Positions 54,802 through 63,957 are shown, counted from the first letter of the stretch. The stretch is DNA of 64,000 nucleotides from Flavihumibacter profundi (GCF_020076305.1 NZ_JAIQXE010000001.1:248001-312000), one strand, 5' to 3'. Numbers and translations: made by a program. Notes: generated by a model from the sequence alone, not told the origin.

Positions 54802-56205
54802 TTAAATGTGGATAGCCTCGCCATAAGCCACTTCAATGGCATCTTTAATGCTTTCACTGATAGTCGGGTGGGGGTGGATGCTGTTCAGCACTTCATGGTA
54901 AGTGGTTTCCAGTTTCCTTGCAACAACAGTTTCAGCTATCAGTTCAGTAACATTATAGCCGATCATATGTGTGCCCAGCCATTCACCATATTTCGCATCG
55001 AAAATTACTTTTATAAAACCTTCCGTTGCCCCGGCAGCAGTTGCTTTCCCGGATGCACTCAGCGGAAATTTGCCCACTTTAATTTCGTAACCGGCATCCT
55101 TAGCTGCTTTTTCTGTATATCCAACTGATGCGATTTCCGGTACACAATATGTACAGCCTGGCACATTGCCATAATCAAGAGACTCTGGCTGGTGGTGGTA
55201 TTTCTTTTCAGCGTACCCGATATTTTCAACACAAATAATGCCTTCTTTCGAAGCTACGTGTGCCAGAGCTTGTCCGGGCGCGCAATCACCAATGGCATAT
55301 ATACCAGGAACACTGGTCTGGTAGTATTTGTCTACAACGATTCTTCCTTTATCAGTTTTGATGCCGTTTTCTTCCAGGCCAATGCCCTCAATATTCGCAG
55401 CAACACCAACAGCGCTGAGTACGATATCAGCTTCAAGCATTACTTCACCGGTAGCTGTCTTTACTCTTGCTTTTACCCCTGGTCCGCTGGTGTCAACAGA
55501 TTCAACAGAAGCATTTGTCATAATATCAATGCCTTTCTTCTTATATTGTTTTTCCAGTTCTTTTGAGATGTCTTCATCTTCAACAGGAACGATGCGGGGA
55601 AGGAATTCAACAACCGTTACTTTTGTCCCGATGCTGTTATAAAAATATGCAAATTCAACACCTATTGCACCACTTCCCACAACAATCATGCTTTTGGGCT
55701 GTTGCGGTAAAGCCATTGCTTCGCGGTAGCCAATTACTTTTTTCCCGTCCTGCTTAAGATTGGGTAACTCACGGCTACGGCCACCTGTTGCAATGATGGT
55801 ATGCTTAGCTTCAACAAGTTCTTTACTTCCATCTGCTTTTGTAACTTCCACTTGCCCTTTTCCTTTTACTTTCCCAAAACCAACAATTACATCGATCTTG
55901 TTCTTTCTTAGAAGGAATTGAACGCCTTTGCTCATTTTATCTGCTACAGCGCGGCTTCTTTTAATAACAGCCTCAAAATTATGGGTGCCGGTTGCTTCAA
56001 TACCATAGTCTTTGGAATGGTTGATATATTCCATGACCTGTGCACTTTTCAACAAGGCTTTCGTAGGGATACAACCCCAGTTCAGACAAACTCCACCAAG
56101 GCTTTCTTTTTCAATAACCGCTGTTTTAAATCCCAGTTGTGATGCACGGATTGCAGCTACATAACCACCGGGACCACTGCCGATTACAAGAACATCGTAT
56201 GCCAT
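54802..56205 (-). CDS. lpdA: Dihydrolipoamide dehydrogenase (E3)
   Basis: 467 residues. The FAD site GSGPGGYVAAIRA, redox pair Cys40 and Cys45 in GGVCLNWGCIP, NAD site VVGSGAIGVEFA and C-terminal HPHPTISE (His446, Glu451) are all present. E3 reoxidises dihydrolipoamide in the pyruvate, 2-oxoglutarate and branched-chain complexes and in glycine cleavage. It can serve the E2 gene at 42227-43648, though they are not adjacent. Confidence 0.96.
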   Translation of the reverse strand: MAYDVLVIGSGPGGYVAAIRASQLGFKTAVIEKESLGGVCLNWGCIPTKALLKSAQVMEYINHSKDYGIEATGTHNFEAVIKRSRAVADKMSKGVQFLLRKNKIDVIVGFGKVKGKGQVEVTKADGSKELVEAKHTIIATGGRSRELPNLKQDGKKVIGYREAMALPQQPKSMIVVGSGAIGVEFAYFYNSIGTKVTVVEFLPRIVPVEDEDISKELEKQYKKKGIDIMTNASVESVDTSGPGVKARVKTATGEVMLEADIVLSAVGVAANIEGIGLEENGIKTDKGRIVVDKYYQTSVPGIYAIGDCAPGQALAHVASKEGIICVENIGYAEKKYHHQPESLDYGNVPGCTYCVPEIASVGYTEKAAKDAGYEIKVGKFPLSASGKATAAGATEGFIKVIFDAKYGEWLGTHMIGYNVTELIAETVVARKLETTYHEVLNSIHPHPTISESIKDAIEVAYGEAIHI

Positions 56206-56285
56206 AAAATTTATTTTTTAGATGTTGGTTGACTAATTAGTATGAACTAGCGAAACTAGTTTAGATGGTTTAAATGACCAAACGG

Positions 56286-57959
56286 TTACCTGTTCGCATC
56301 ATTCATCCTGATCTTCCTGCCTTTGTACGTTTTTCCGTCAATAGACTTGATCATTTTGGCTGCCGCACTTTTTTCCACTTCAATCCAGGTATTCATTTCT
56401 TTCATGTCAATACGACCCAGCACCTCCTTTTTAAGGTCACTCATATCAAGGATGTATTGGAGGAAACTGGCTTTATAAAAACCATCTTTGGTACCAAGGT
56501 TTACAAATAATTTGGTCTGGTTACCACTGCTGCCTGAACTAACTGCGAATTCACGACTGCGGCTTTCACGCGGGCGGGCCTGGTCGCGGCCAAAGGATTC
56601 GCGCGGCCCGGCAATGCGGCTGCGGCGTTCTTCCCTGATATTCAGGTCTTCTGCGTTTTCATAATATTTCAGGAACCGGTCGAATTCCGTTGCTGCTACG
56701 CGCTTAAGGATTTCCTCTTTGCTTACATCAGCAAATTTTTCCATCAGCATGGGAACATAGGTTTCATAGTCGCCATGACTTATATCAGTTTGCAGCAGTT
56801 TATCCATAAAATAGAAAAATTGCTTGCGGCAAACATCCTTGCCTGTAGGAATCTCGAGTTTATTGAATGGTGACTGAACAATTTTCTCAATCTGCCTGAG
56901 GCGGAATACTTCACGGCTATGGATAATAGACATACAGATACCAGTCTTTCCCGCACGGCCGGTACGGCCGCTTCTGTGTGTGTACACTTCAATATCATCA
57001 GGCAATTCATAGTTAATGACATGGGTAATGCCCACCACATCAATTCCCCTTGCCGCCACATCTGTGGCAATTAATAATTGCAGGCTCTTCTCGCGGAACT
57101 GCCCCATCACCTTGTCGCGCTGGGCCTGTGTAAGGTCGCCGTGCAGGGCATCAATATCATAGCCTTCACGGGTTAACCTTTCTGCAATTTCCTGGGCATC
57201 CATTTTGGTTCTGGTGAAAATGATACCATAGATACCCGGATTGAAATCAATTAGCCTTTTGAGTGCTTCATACCGGTGCTGTGCACTGGTTACAAAATAC
57301 TGGTGATCAATATTTTTGTTGGCGGTGTTCACTTTCCCAACCTGCAGTTCAATAGGTTCCTTCATGTAGCGTTTGCTTACCTTACGGATTTCCGGTGGCA
57401 TGGTAGCGCTGAACAGCCAGGTGCTTTCGCGCTTAGGGGTGTTTTTCAGGATAAATTCAATATCATCCTGGAAGCCCATATTCAGCATTTCATCAGCTTC
57501 ATCAAGAACCACGTATTTGATTTGCTCAAGGTTTATGGCCTTTCTTTCTATAAGGTCGATCAACCGGCCGGGTGTTGCGGTAACAATCTGGACCCCTCTT
57601 TTAATGTCGCGGATCTGGGCGCCTATGGAAGTGCCTCCATAAACAGCCACAACATTAAGCCCGGACATGAATTTTTTAAACAAATCCATCTCATTCACGA
57701 TCTGCATGCAGAGTTCGCGGGTTGGGCATACAATCAGGGCCTGTGGAAATTTATCCGAAGATTTAACCAATTGTAATAAAGGAAGGCCAAAGGCGGCTGT
57801 TTTACCGGTACCGGTCTGTGCCAGTCCGATCAGGTCAGTTGTTCCGCTCAAAAGAACCGGAATAGCCTTTTCCTGGATGGTAGTAGGATTAACAAAGCCT
57901 AGTGCTGTCGTCGCTTTAACCAATCGCTCGTCAAGTCCTAACTCATCGAATGTAATCAT
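56286..57959 (-). CDS. DEAD-box RNA helicase with DbpA-type RNA-binding domain
   Basis: 557 residues. The two RecA domains show AQTGTGKT (47-54), PTRELCMQI, LDEADEML, SATMP and HRSGRTGRAG. An Arg/Glu-rich linker follows (RREERRSRIAGPRESFGRDQ), then a C-terminal domain of about 75 residues (TKLFVNLGTKDGFYKASFLQYILD...) like the RNA-binding domain of DbpA/CsdA helicases. Likely roles are ribosome assembly or RNA turnover in the cold. The promoter is divergent from bshB1. Confidence 0.94.
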   Translation of the reverse strand: MITFDELGLDERLVKATTALGFVNPTTIQEKAIPVLLSGTTDLIGLAQTGTGKTAAFGLPLLQLVKSSDKFPQALIVCPTRELCMQIVNEMDLFKKFMSGLNVVAVYGGTSIGAQIRDIKRGVQIVTATPGRLIDLIERKAINLEQIKYVVLDEADEMLNMGFQDDIEFILKNTPKRESTWLFSATMPPEIRKVSKRYMKEPIELQVGKVNTANKNIDHQYFVTSAQHRYEALKRLIDFNPGIYGIIFTRTKMDAQEIAERLTREGYDIDALHGDLTQAQRDKVMGQFREKSLQLLIATDVAARGIDVVGITHVINYELPDDIEVYTHRSGRTGRAGKTGICMSIIHSREVFRLRQIEKIVQSPFNKLEIPTGKDVCRKQFFYFMDKLLQTDISHGDYETYVPMLMEKFADVSKEEILKRVAATEFDRFLKYYENAEDLNIREERRSRIAGPRESFGRDQARPRESRSREFAVSSGSSGNQTKLFVNLGTKDGFYKASFLQYILDMSDLKKEVLGRIDMKEMNTWIEVEKSAAAKMIKSIDGKTYKGRKIRMNDANR

Positions 57960-57974
57960 ATGTCAAAATTTGCG

Positions 57975-57982
57975 CAAAGGTA
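57975..57982 (-). promoter_or_regulatory. Promoter of DEAD-box helicase
   Basis: The minus strand reads TACCTTTG, 15 nt from the helicase ATG at 57959 and 15 nt from the opposite-strand promoter of bshB1. Confidence 0.6.
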
Positions 57983-57997
57983 AGATAATAAACGCAC

Positions 57998-58005
57998 TAC
58001 ATTTG
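57998..58005 (+). promoter_or_regulatory. Promoter of bshB1
   Basis: TACATTTG followed by CAGGCT and the ATG at 58012, only six bases later. The transcript would be leaderless or nearly so. Confidence 0.6.
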
Positions 58006-58011
58006 CAGGCT

Positions 58012-58749
58012 ATGAAACTTGATATTCTTGCAATAGGGATTCACCCCGATGATGTCGAGCTTGGTTGCTCAGGTACAATCATTAATGAAGTGAAAAATGG
58101 TAAAAAGGTCGGTATCCTTGACCTTAGCCAGGGAGAGCTGGGCACCCGTGGTACCATTATCACCCGGTATGCTGAAGCTGCAAGGGCCGCGGAAATCATG
58201 GGCGTTTCGGTCAGGGAAAACCTGAAAATGCGGGATGGTTTTTTCCGTAACGATGAAGTGCACCAGTTACAACTGATAGGCGCCATTCGCAAATACCAGC
58301 CTGAGATTGTACTGGCTAATGCTCTTGAAGATCGCCACCCCGACCATGGCCGGGCGGGAAAACTTATCACAGATGCCTGTTTCCTGGCAGGTTTGGTGAA
58401 AATAGAAACCCTGGATGAAAATGGTGATCCCCAGCAACGCTGGAGACCTAAGTGCATATTGCACTATATCCAGGACCGTTTGCAGGAACCCGATATAATC
58501 ATAGATATTTCCGACGTTTTCGAACAAAGGATGCTGGCTATTGAGGCCTATACAACGCAGTTTTACAATCCGGATATGGAAACTGAAGGCCCCCAAACCT
58601 ATATTTCCACCCCCGATTTCAGGGAAAGCCTTGTTGCAAGGGCCCGGATGATGGGCAAAAGGATCGGGGTACGCTATGGGGAAGGATTCACCACCCAAAA
58701 GTCCCTGGGCATTAAAACCCTGGATGCCATCATCCAGAACGAAACCTGA
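58012..58749 (+). CDS. bshB1: Bacillithiol biosynthesis deacetylase BshB1
   Basis: 245 residues from the ATG at 58012. The zinc motif HPDDVELGCSG and the later EDRHPDHGRA are typical of the LmbE/PIG-L fold. The length and segments LSQGELGTRGT and MLAIEAYTTQFYNP fit BshB1, which deacetylates N-acetylglucosaminyl-malate in bacillithiol synthesis. The bshA and bshC genes are not in the window. YtxJ at 32413-32745 uses the same thiol. The frame is open far upstream inside the helicase but the promoter fixes the start. Confidence 0.92.
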   Translation: MKLDILAIGIHPDDVELGCSGTIINEVKNGKKVGILDLSQGELGTRGTIITRYAEAARAAEIMGVSVRENLKMRDGFFRNDEVHQLQLIGAIRKYQPEIVLANALEDRHPDHGRAGKLITDACFLAGLVKIETLDENGDPQQRWRPKCILHYIQDRLQEPDIIIDISDVFEQRMLAIEAYTTQFYNPDMETEGPQTYISTPDFRESLVARARMMGKRIGVRYGEGFTTQKSLGIKTLDAIIQNET

Positions 58750-58847
58750 TTCTTCACCTGCCGGGTAAATTTCACCGGCCACCAGTCAAGTATCCTTTTA
58801 TTTATAAATTATTGAATATCAATTATTTATTTTACCGTCTGGGTATT

Positions 58848-58872
58848 ACCCGCCGGGTACTACCCGGCGGGT
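58848..58872. repeat. Perfect 25-nt GC-rich palindrome
   Basis: ACCCGCCGGGTA (58848-58859), a central C, and TACCCGGCGGGT (58861-58872) are exact reverse complements. A shorter GGGT-ATT-ACCC hairpin overlaps on the left. There is no T-run on either side, so it is not a typical terminator. It stands in an AT-rich spacer about 60 nt before the desaturase promoter. Confidence 0.6.
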
Positions 58873-58929
58873 GTAGCACAATTATCTCATAAATTCTATA
58901 AAACTGGGGTTTCTGGGAATATTTGCACG

Positions 58930-58937
58930 TAATTTTG
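58930..58937 (+). promoter_or_regulatory. Promoter of desaturase
   Basis: TAATTTTG followed by CG, 29 nt before the ATG at 58967. Confidence 0.5.
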
Positions 58938-58966
58938 CGTTTTCTATTTTGAACCCATTAGATATT

Positions 58967-60034
58967 ATGGTAACACCTAAGTTTACAAATTCTGCCCAAT
59001 CCTTTCACACAGAGCTGAAAAGGCGTATCAACGGTTATTTCGAAGAAAAAGGCGCATCCACAACCGGCAATTCCAATTTATTTACAAAAGCAATCCTCCT
59101 GATGGCTGGTTTTGTTTTTGTATATGTGCATCTGGTGTTTTTCACTCCCGTCGTTTGGCTGGCAGTACTGGAATGTGTTTTGCTTGGCGGTATCGTTGCT
59201 GCTATCGGTTTTAATGTTATGCACGACGGTGCCCACGGTAGTTTTAGTAAGTACAAGCTGGTGAACCAGCTTGCCGCCTTCTCATTGAATATTCTTGGGG
59301 GTAATAATTTCATGTGGAACGTTAAGCACAACGTTATCCACCATGCATATACGAACGTGGATGGCATTGATGATGATATTGATATCCAGCCCTGGATGCG
59401 CATGAGCCTTACACAGAAAAAATATAAACTGCATAAATACCAGCACCTCTATTTCTGGTTACTGTATTCTTTGTTATACATCCTTTGGATTTTTGTACTC
59501 GATTACAACAAATATTTCAGTTCCAAAATAGGTAGCATGCCATTGAAAAAAATGAGCATTTCTGATCATTTGGTTTTCTGGGGCTTTAAATTGCTTCATC
59601 TCTTTTTGTTTGTTGGATTGCCTATTTATATGCTGGGATTCCAAACCTGGTTGGTAGGGTTCCTGATTTATACCTGCCTTGCCGGATTTGTAATCAGCAT
59701 GGTTTTCCAACTTGCCCACACTGTTGAACACACTGCATTTCCTGTGCCCGATAAAGAAACAGGAAGGCTTGAAGATGAGTGGGCTGTTCACCAATTGAAA
59801 ACAACGGCCAACTTTGCTACACATAATAAGGTTGTAAGCTGGTTGGTAGGCGGACTGAATTTCCAGATCGAGCACCATCTTTTCCCAAAAATTTCGCACG
59901 TCCATTATCCTGCCATCAGCAAAATAATCAGGGATGCCTGCCGTGAATATGGTATTCCATATATTGAATACCGCAGGACCCGTCTGGCGGTTGTTTCACA
60001 CGTGAATTTCCTGAAGCAAATGGGACGCGCCTGA
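58967..60034 (+). CDS. Acyl-CoA/fatty acid desaturase (delta-6-like)
   Basis: 355 residues from the ATG at 58967; a TTG at 58949 is an alternative. Three His boxes bind the di-iron centre: HDGAH (86-90), HNVIHH (121-126) and the late QIEHHLFP, with HTVEH before. Four membrane helices lie between. The family includes linoleoyl-CoA delta-6 and related front-end desaturases, but there is no cytochrome b5 domain. It probably makes unsaturated lipids at low temperature. The upstream palindrome may be a control site. Confidence 0.92.
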   Translation: MVTPKFTNSAQSFHTELKRRINGYFEEKGASTTGNSNLFTKAILLMAGFVFVYVHLVFFTPVVWLAVLECVLLGGIVAAIGFNVMHDGAHGSFSKYKLVNQLAAFSLNILGGNNFMWNVKHNVIHHAYTNVDGIDDDIDIQPWMRMSLTQKKYKLHKYQHLYFWLLYSLLYILWIFVLDYNKYFSSKIGSMPLKKMSISDHLVFWGFKLLHLFLFVGLPIYMLGFQTWLVGFLIYTCLAGFVISMVFQLAHTVEHTAFPVPDKETGRLEDEWAVHQLKTTANFATHNKVVSWLVGGLNFQIEHHLFPKISHVHYPAISKIIRDACREYGIPYIEYRRTRLAVVSHVNFLKQMGRA

Positions 60035-60051
60035 TAGTGCCTTACTTATCT

Positions 60052-60059
60052 TACATTTG
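60052..60059 (+). promoter_or_regulatory. Promoter of aguB-aguA
   Basis: TACATTTG, 19 nt before the aguB ATG. It is followed by a perfect 15-nt palindrome CGCTCAA-A-TTGAGCG (60061-60075) that would form a stem at the transcript start or act as an operator. Confidence 0.55.
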
Positions 60060-60078
60060 GCGCTCAAATTGAGCGAAA

Positions 60079-60954
60079 ATGCCGACTGTTAAAGTAGGAT
60101 TGGTACAAATGAGTTGTACCGAAAATAAGGAAGAAAATATCTCTAAAGCTATTGCAAGGGTTCGTATTGCTGCTGCACAAGGCGCCCAAATCGTTTGCCT
60201 GCAGGAGCTCTTTACCTCGCTATATTTCTGCGACGTTGAAGATTATGATAATTTCAAATTGGCAGAACCCATCCCCGGGCCTTCCACTGAAGCCTTAAGC
60301 CAGGTAGCCATGGAAACCGGGGTTGTGATCATTGCCTCCTTATTTGAAAAACGCGCACAGGGTATATACCACAATACAACCGCAGTAATTGACGCAGATG
60401 GCAGCTACCTCGGCAAGTACCGCAAAATGCATATACCCGATGACCCGGCTTATTATGAGAAATTCTATTTCACTCCGGGTGACCTTGGTTATAAAGTCTT
60501 CAAAACGAAATTTGCAACCTTTGGTGTCCTGATCTGCTGGGACCAGTGGTATCCCGAAGCCGCAAGGATCACCGCCCTTATGGGTGCGGAAATTTTATTC
60601 TACCCAACTGCCATCGGATGGGCAACTGCACAGGACGAAGCCACAAATACCGAACAATACAATGCCTGGCAAACTATTCAACGTTCACATGCTGTTGCAA
60701 ATGGCGTTCATGTGGTGAGTGTAAACCGCGTTGGACTTGAGCAGGATGGCGCCATGAAATTCTGGGGTGGGTCATTTGTTTCAAACCCATTCGGCAGTAT
60801 ACTTTACCAGGCATCTCATGATGCAGAGGAAGTGAAAGTGATGGATATTGACTTGTCAAAAACAGATAGCTATCGCACGCACTGGCCTTTCCTGCGTGAC
60901 AGAAGAATTGATTCCTACCAGCCAATTACCAAAAGATTTATTGATGAAGACTGA
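60079..60954 (+). CDS. aguB: N-carbamoylputrescine amidase
   Basis: 291 residues of the nitrilase superfamily. The catalytic triad is Glu43 (LQELF), Lys116 (KYRKMHIPD) and Cys153 (LICWDQWYPEAAR). The sequence fits plant-type N-carbamoylputrescine amidases, which turn N-carbamoylputrescine into putrescine, CO2 and ammonia. The next gene, an agmatine deiminase, overlaps by 11 nt, making a complete two-step route from agmatine. Confidence 0.95.
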   Translation: MPTVKVGLVQMSCTENKEENISKAIARVRIAAAQGAQIVCLQELFTSLYFCDVEDYDNFKLAEPIPGPSTEALSQVAMETGVVIIASLFEKRAQGIYHNTTAVIDADGSYLGKYRKMHIPDDPAYYEKFYFTPGDLGYKVFKTKFATFGVLICWDQWYPEAARITALMGAEILFYPTAIGWATAQDEATNTEQYNAWQTIQRSHAVANGVHVVSVNRVGLEQDGAMKFWGGSFVSNPFGSILYQASHDAEEVKVMDIDLSKTDSYRTHWPFLRDRRIDSYQPITKRFIDED

Positions 60955-62014
60955 TCAGATTGACCATATAGACCGGCTTACTCCGGGTGAGGCCGGTTAT
61001 TATTTCCCGGCGGAATTTGCTCCTCATGATGCTACCTGGTTAAGCTGGCCGCACAAAGAAGCATCCTGGCCTGGGAAAATCCAAGCCATTTATCCTTTCT
61101 ATGCTGAGTTTATTAAAGTGTTGGCAGATAGTGAGCGGGTATGCATTAATGTTATAGATGAAACAATGAAGGCCTTTGCCCTGAAACACCTTCAGAAGGC
61201 AGGTGTCAACCTTCAAATGGTTGAATTCTATTTTCATCCAACAAATGACGCATGGTGCCGCGACCACGGGCCTGCTTTTCTAATTAATCCCGGAGCCAAA
61301 CAAAAAAAGGTAATAGTTGACTGGAACTACAATGCATGGGGAGGGAAATATCCGCCATTTGAGTTGGATGATATAATACCAACAAGAATCGCTCAGCACT
61401 ATAATATCCCGGTATATTATCCCGGAATAATTATGGAAGGCGGGTCGGTGGAATTTAATGGTAAGGGCACTGTAATAACATCTAAAGCCTGCCTGCTTAA
61501 TCAGAACCGGAATCCGCACCTCAACCAGGAACAAATTGAAAAATACCTCATGGATTATTATGGTGTTCGACAGGTGTTATGGGTAGATGAAGGCATTGTT
61601 GGTGATGATACCGACGGCCATATTGATGATACTGTTCGCTTTGTTAATGAAGACACCGTGATTACGGTTGTAGAAGAAGATACAGCCGATGAAAATTACG
61701 GATTGCTTCAGCATAACCTTCAGCAATTACGCGCCATGCGATTACCTAATGATAAGCCCCTGAATATAATTGAATTGCCCATGCCAGAACTTGTAGAATA
61801 TGATGGACAGAGGCTTCCGGCTTCCTATGCTAATTTTTATATTGCCAATAAATCGGTCATAGTACCCACTTTCCGCGGAGCCAATGATGAACGTGCGCTT
61901 CAGATCATACAGGCATGTTTTCCTGGTCGTAAGGTTATTGGTATTGATTCTACTGAAATCATCTGGGGCCTGGGAAGTTTTCATTGCCTTAGCCAGCAGG
62001 AGCCATCTGTTTAA
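60944..62014 (+). CDS. aguA: Agmatine deiminase
   Basis: 356 residues from the ATG at 60944, overlapping aguB by 11 nt. The guanidine-modifying enzyme residues are visible: WCRDHGP, EGGSVEFNG, DGHIDDTVRFV and the catalytic Cys348 in GSFHCLSQQEP. It converts agmatine into N-carbamoylputrescine and ammonia, the substrate for the gene before it. The stop shares TTAA with the convergent methyltransferase gene. Confidence 0.95.
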   Translation: MKTDQIDHIDRLTPGEAGYYFPAEFAPHDATWLSWPHKEASWPGKIQAIYPFYAEFIKVLADSERVCINVIDETMKAFALKHLQKAGVNLQMVEFYFHPTNDAWCRDHGPAFLINPGAKQKKVIVDWNYNAWGGKYPPFELDDIIPTRIAQHYNIPVYYPGIIMEGGSVEFNGKGTVITSKACLLNQNRNPHLNQEQIEKYLMDYYGVRQVLWVDEGIVGDDTDGHIDDTVRFVNEDTVITVVEEDTADENYGLLQHNLQQLRAMRLPNDKPLNIIELPMPELVEYDGQRLPASYANFYIANKSVIVPTFRGANDERALQIIQACFPGRKVIGIDSTEIIWGLGSFHCLSQQEPSV

Positions 62015-62607
62015 TTTTTCCTTGCTTCTAAAATAATAAATAGTTCGCTTGTTTTCCTGGCATCAATGGAGTTGTAACAAGGCTCCATTTTTTTTATGTT
62101 GAAATAGGGCCTGAACAGTTTTTCATATTCATCCAAATGTCCGCCAAATGGAGGACCGCCTTCAAAATTGCGATTAAATAATACACCGGCAAGTTTGCCT
62201 TTTGGCTTAAGAAGTTCGTACATTTTCTGCGCATAGGCATTCCGGAGTTTTGGATCCAGTGCGCAAAAAAAAGTCTGTTCCAGCGCCAGCTCATATTTAC
62301 CAGTCAGTGTAAAGAAATCACCGGTAACAATGGTGAGGGTTCTGTTTACGAACGGGTGTAGTTTTTTTTCAAGTGCGGCGGTCGCAGCCGGTGCTATGTC
62401 GATTATGGTAATCTTCTGAAACCCTTGTTGCAGCAGGTATTCAACTTCATAGCCATTTCCGCAACCAGGTACCAGGATGGAAAGGTTTTTATCGGAGACC
62501 TGGTCGATATATGCCTTAAGGGGAGTTGAGGGGTAGCCGATATCCCAGCCGGTTTGATGCTGCCGGTAACGGTTATTCCAATAATTTTCATCTAGCTGGT
62601 TAGTCAT
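62011..62607 (-). CDS. TPMT-like class I SAM-dependent methyltransferase
   Basis: 198 residues from the ATG at 62607 (MTNQLDENYWNNRYRQHQTGWDIGYPS). The WNNRY...TGWDIG start is typical of the thiopurine S-methyltransferase-like family, followed by SAM-binding LVPGCGNGYEVEYLL. The substrate is not known; bacterial members act on thiols, selenium or tellurium compounds. The longer frame from 62625 is ruled out by a promoter. Confidence 0.87.
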   Translation of the reverse strand: MTNQLDENYWNNRYRQHQTGWDIGYPSTPLKAYIDQVSDKNLSILVPGCGNGYEVEYLLQQGFQKITIIDIAPAATAALEKKLHPFVNRTLTIVTGDFFTLTGKYELALEQTFFCALDPKLRNAYAQKMYELLKPKGKLAGVLFNRNFEGGPPFGGHLDEYEKLFRPYFNIKKMEPCYNSIDARKTSELFIILEARKN

Positions 62608-62622
62608 GATTTCAATTCTTGC

Positions 62623-62630
62623 CAAAAGTA
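62623..62630 (-). promoter_or_regulatory. Promoter of TPMT-like gene
   Basis: The minus strand reads TACTTTTG, 15 nt from the ATG at 62607. Confidence 0.55.
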
Positions 62631-62773
62631 AAGTTCAATTATTCCAGCCATACTAACCACCTTCCAGCCAGGAAGTCAGGGCTAAAACTAAGTTCATTCT
62701 GCAACAGTTGTAAATCATACCAAATTCTTTGTATATTTCTGCTAACAAGTGTTAGTAATTTGGTGATTTCGGT

Positions 62774-62781
62774 TACTTTTG
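62774..62781 (+). promoter_or_regulatory. Promoter of acyl-CoA dehydrogenase
   Basis: TACTTTTG followed by CCCC, 21 nt before the ATG at 62803 and overlapping the longer open frame, which begins at 62779. Confidence 0.6.
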
Positions 62782-62802
62782 CCCCACTTTAACAGCAGGA
62801 TT

Positions 62803-63957
62803 ATGCAATTCGATTGGACTGAAGAACAAAAAATGATTCAAATGGCTGCCAGGGATTTCGCAAGGACCCAATGCCTTCCAGGCGTCATAGAGCGTGATGA
62901 AAAGCAGCAATTTCCCAGGGAGCAGGTCATGCAACTTGCCGAACTTGGATTTATGGGAATGATGGTAGACCCAAAATATGGTGGGGCAGGTATGGATACA
63001 GTTAGTTATGTCCTGGCGATGGAAGAGATCAGTAAAATAGATGCCAGTGTAAGCGTTTGTATGAGTGTAAATAATAGCCTGGTTTGTTGGGGGTTGGAAG
63101 CTTATGGTAACGAAGACCAGAAAATAAAATACCTGACACCACTGGCACAGGGAAAAAAAGATGGTGAATTGTACATTGGTGCTTTCCTGCTTAGCGAGCC
63201 GGAAGCTGGCAGTGACGCTACATCACAGCATACAACTGCAGAAGACAAGGGTGAGTATTACCTGCTGAATGGTATTAAGAACTGGATCACCAACGGGTCT
63301 TCGGCATCTGTTTACCTTGTGATTGCACAAACTGATGCAAACCAGGGATCACATGGTATTAATGCATTTATTGTTGAGAAAAACTGGCCCGGCATTACAG
63401 TTGGCGCCAAGGAAAATAAAATGGGGATCCGTGGAAGCGACACACACAGTATATCCTTTACTGATGTAAAAGTGCCTAAGGAAAACCGGATCGGTGCTGA
63501 TGGATTCGGGTTTAAGTTCGCTATGAAAACACTTGCGGGAGGCCGCATAGGTATTGCAGCACAGGCCCTTGGTATCGCAAGCGGCGCATATGAACTGGCC
63601 CTTAATTATTCCAAACAACGCAAGGCTTTTGGCAGGGAAATCATGCATCACCAGGCTATACAGTTCAAATTGGCGGATATGGCCACAAAAATTGAGGCAG
63701 CCCGCTTACTGTGCCTGAAGGCTGCATGGGAGAAAGATAGCGGTCTTGATTATACCATAAGTGGTTCTATGGCCAAGGTTTTTGCTTCTGAAGCAGCAAT
63801 GTGGATTACGACAGAGGCCGTGCAGGTGCATGGCGGATATGGATTTGTAAAGGAGTATCATGTTGAGCGGCTCATGCGCGATGCAAAGATTACCCAGATT
63901 TATGAGGGTACCTCTGAAGTGCAACGCATAGTTATAAGCCGGTCTATATTAAAATAG
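62803..63957 (+). CDS. Acyl-CoA dehydrogenase, short/branched-chain type
   Basis: 384 residues from the ATG at 62803 (MQFDWTEEQKMIQ). The FAD-binding LSEPEAGSDA and the C-terminal VQVHGGYGFVKEYHVERLMRDAKITQIYEGTSE are typical. Glu368 in IYEGTSE is the expected catalytic base. It performs the first step of beta-oxidation or branched-chain amino-acid breakdown. The sequence after the stop to 64000 is only 43 nt and holds a G/C run with no feature. Confidence 0.95.
   Translation: MQFDWTEEQKMIQMAARDFARTQCLPGVIERDEKQQFPREQVMQLAELGFMGMMVDPKYGGAGMDTVSYVLAMEEISKIDASVSVCMSVNNSLVCWGLEAYGNEDQKIKYLTPLAQGKKDGELYIGAFLLSEPEAGSDATSQHTTAEDKGEYYLLNGIKNWITNGSSASVYLVIAQTDANQGSHGINAFIVEKNWPGITVGAKENKMGIRGSDTHSISFTDVKVPKENRIGADGFGFKFAMKTLAGGRIGIAAQALGIASGAYELALNYSKQRKAFGREIMHHQAIQFKLADMATKIEAARLLCLKAAWEKDSGLDYTISGSMAKVFASEAAMWITTEAVQVHGGYGFVKEYHVERLMRDAKITQIYEGTSEVQRIVISRSILK

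Noticed and set aside
57667-58011. 115-codon N-terminal extension of bshB1
   Set aside because: It is antisense to the helicase gene and lies upstream of the bshB1 promoter; homologous deacetylases begin at MKLDILAIG.
58760-58779. GCCGG/CCGGC stem as a bshB1 terminator
   Set aside because: Only 5 bp with a 10-nt loop and no T-run directly after.
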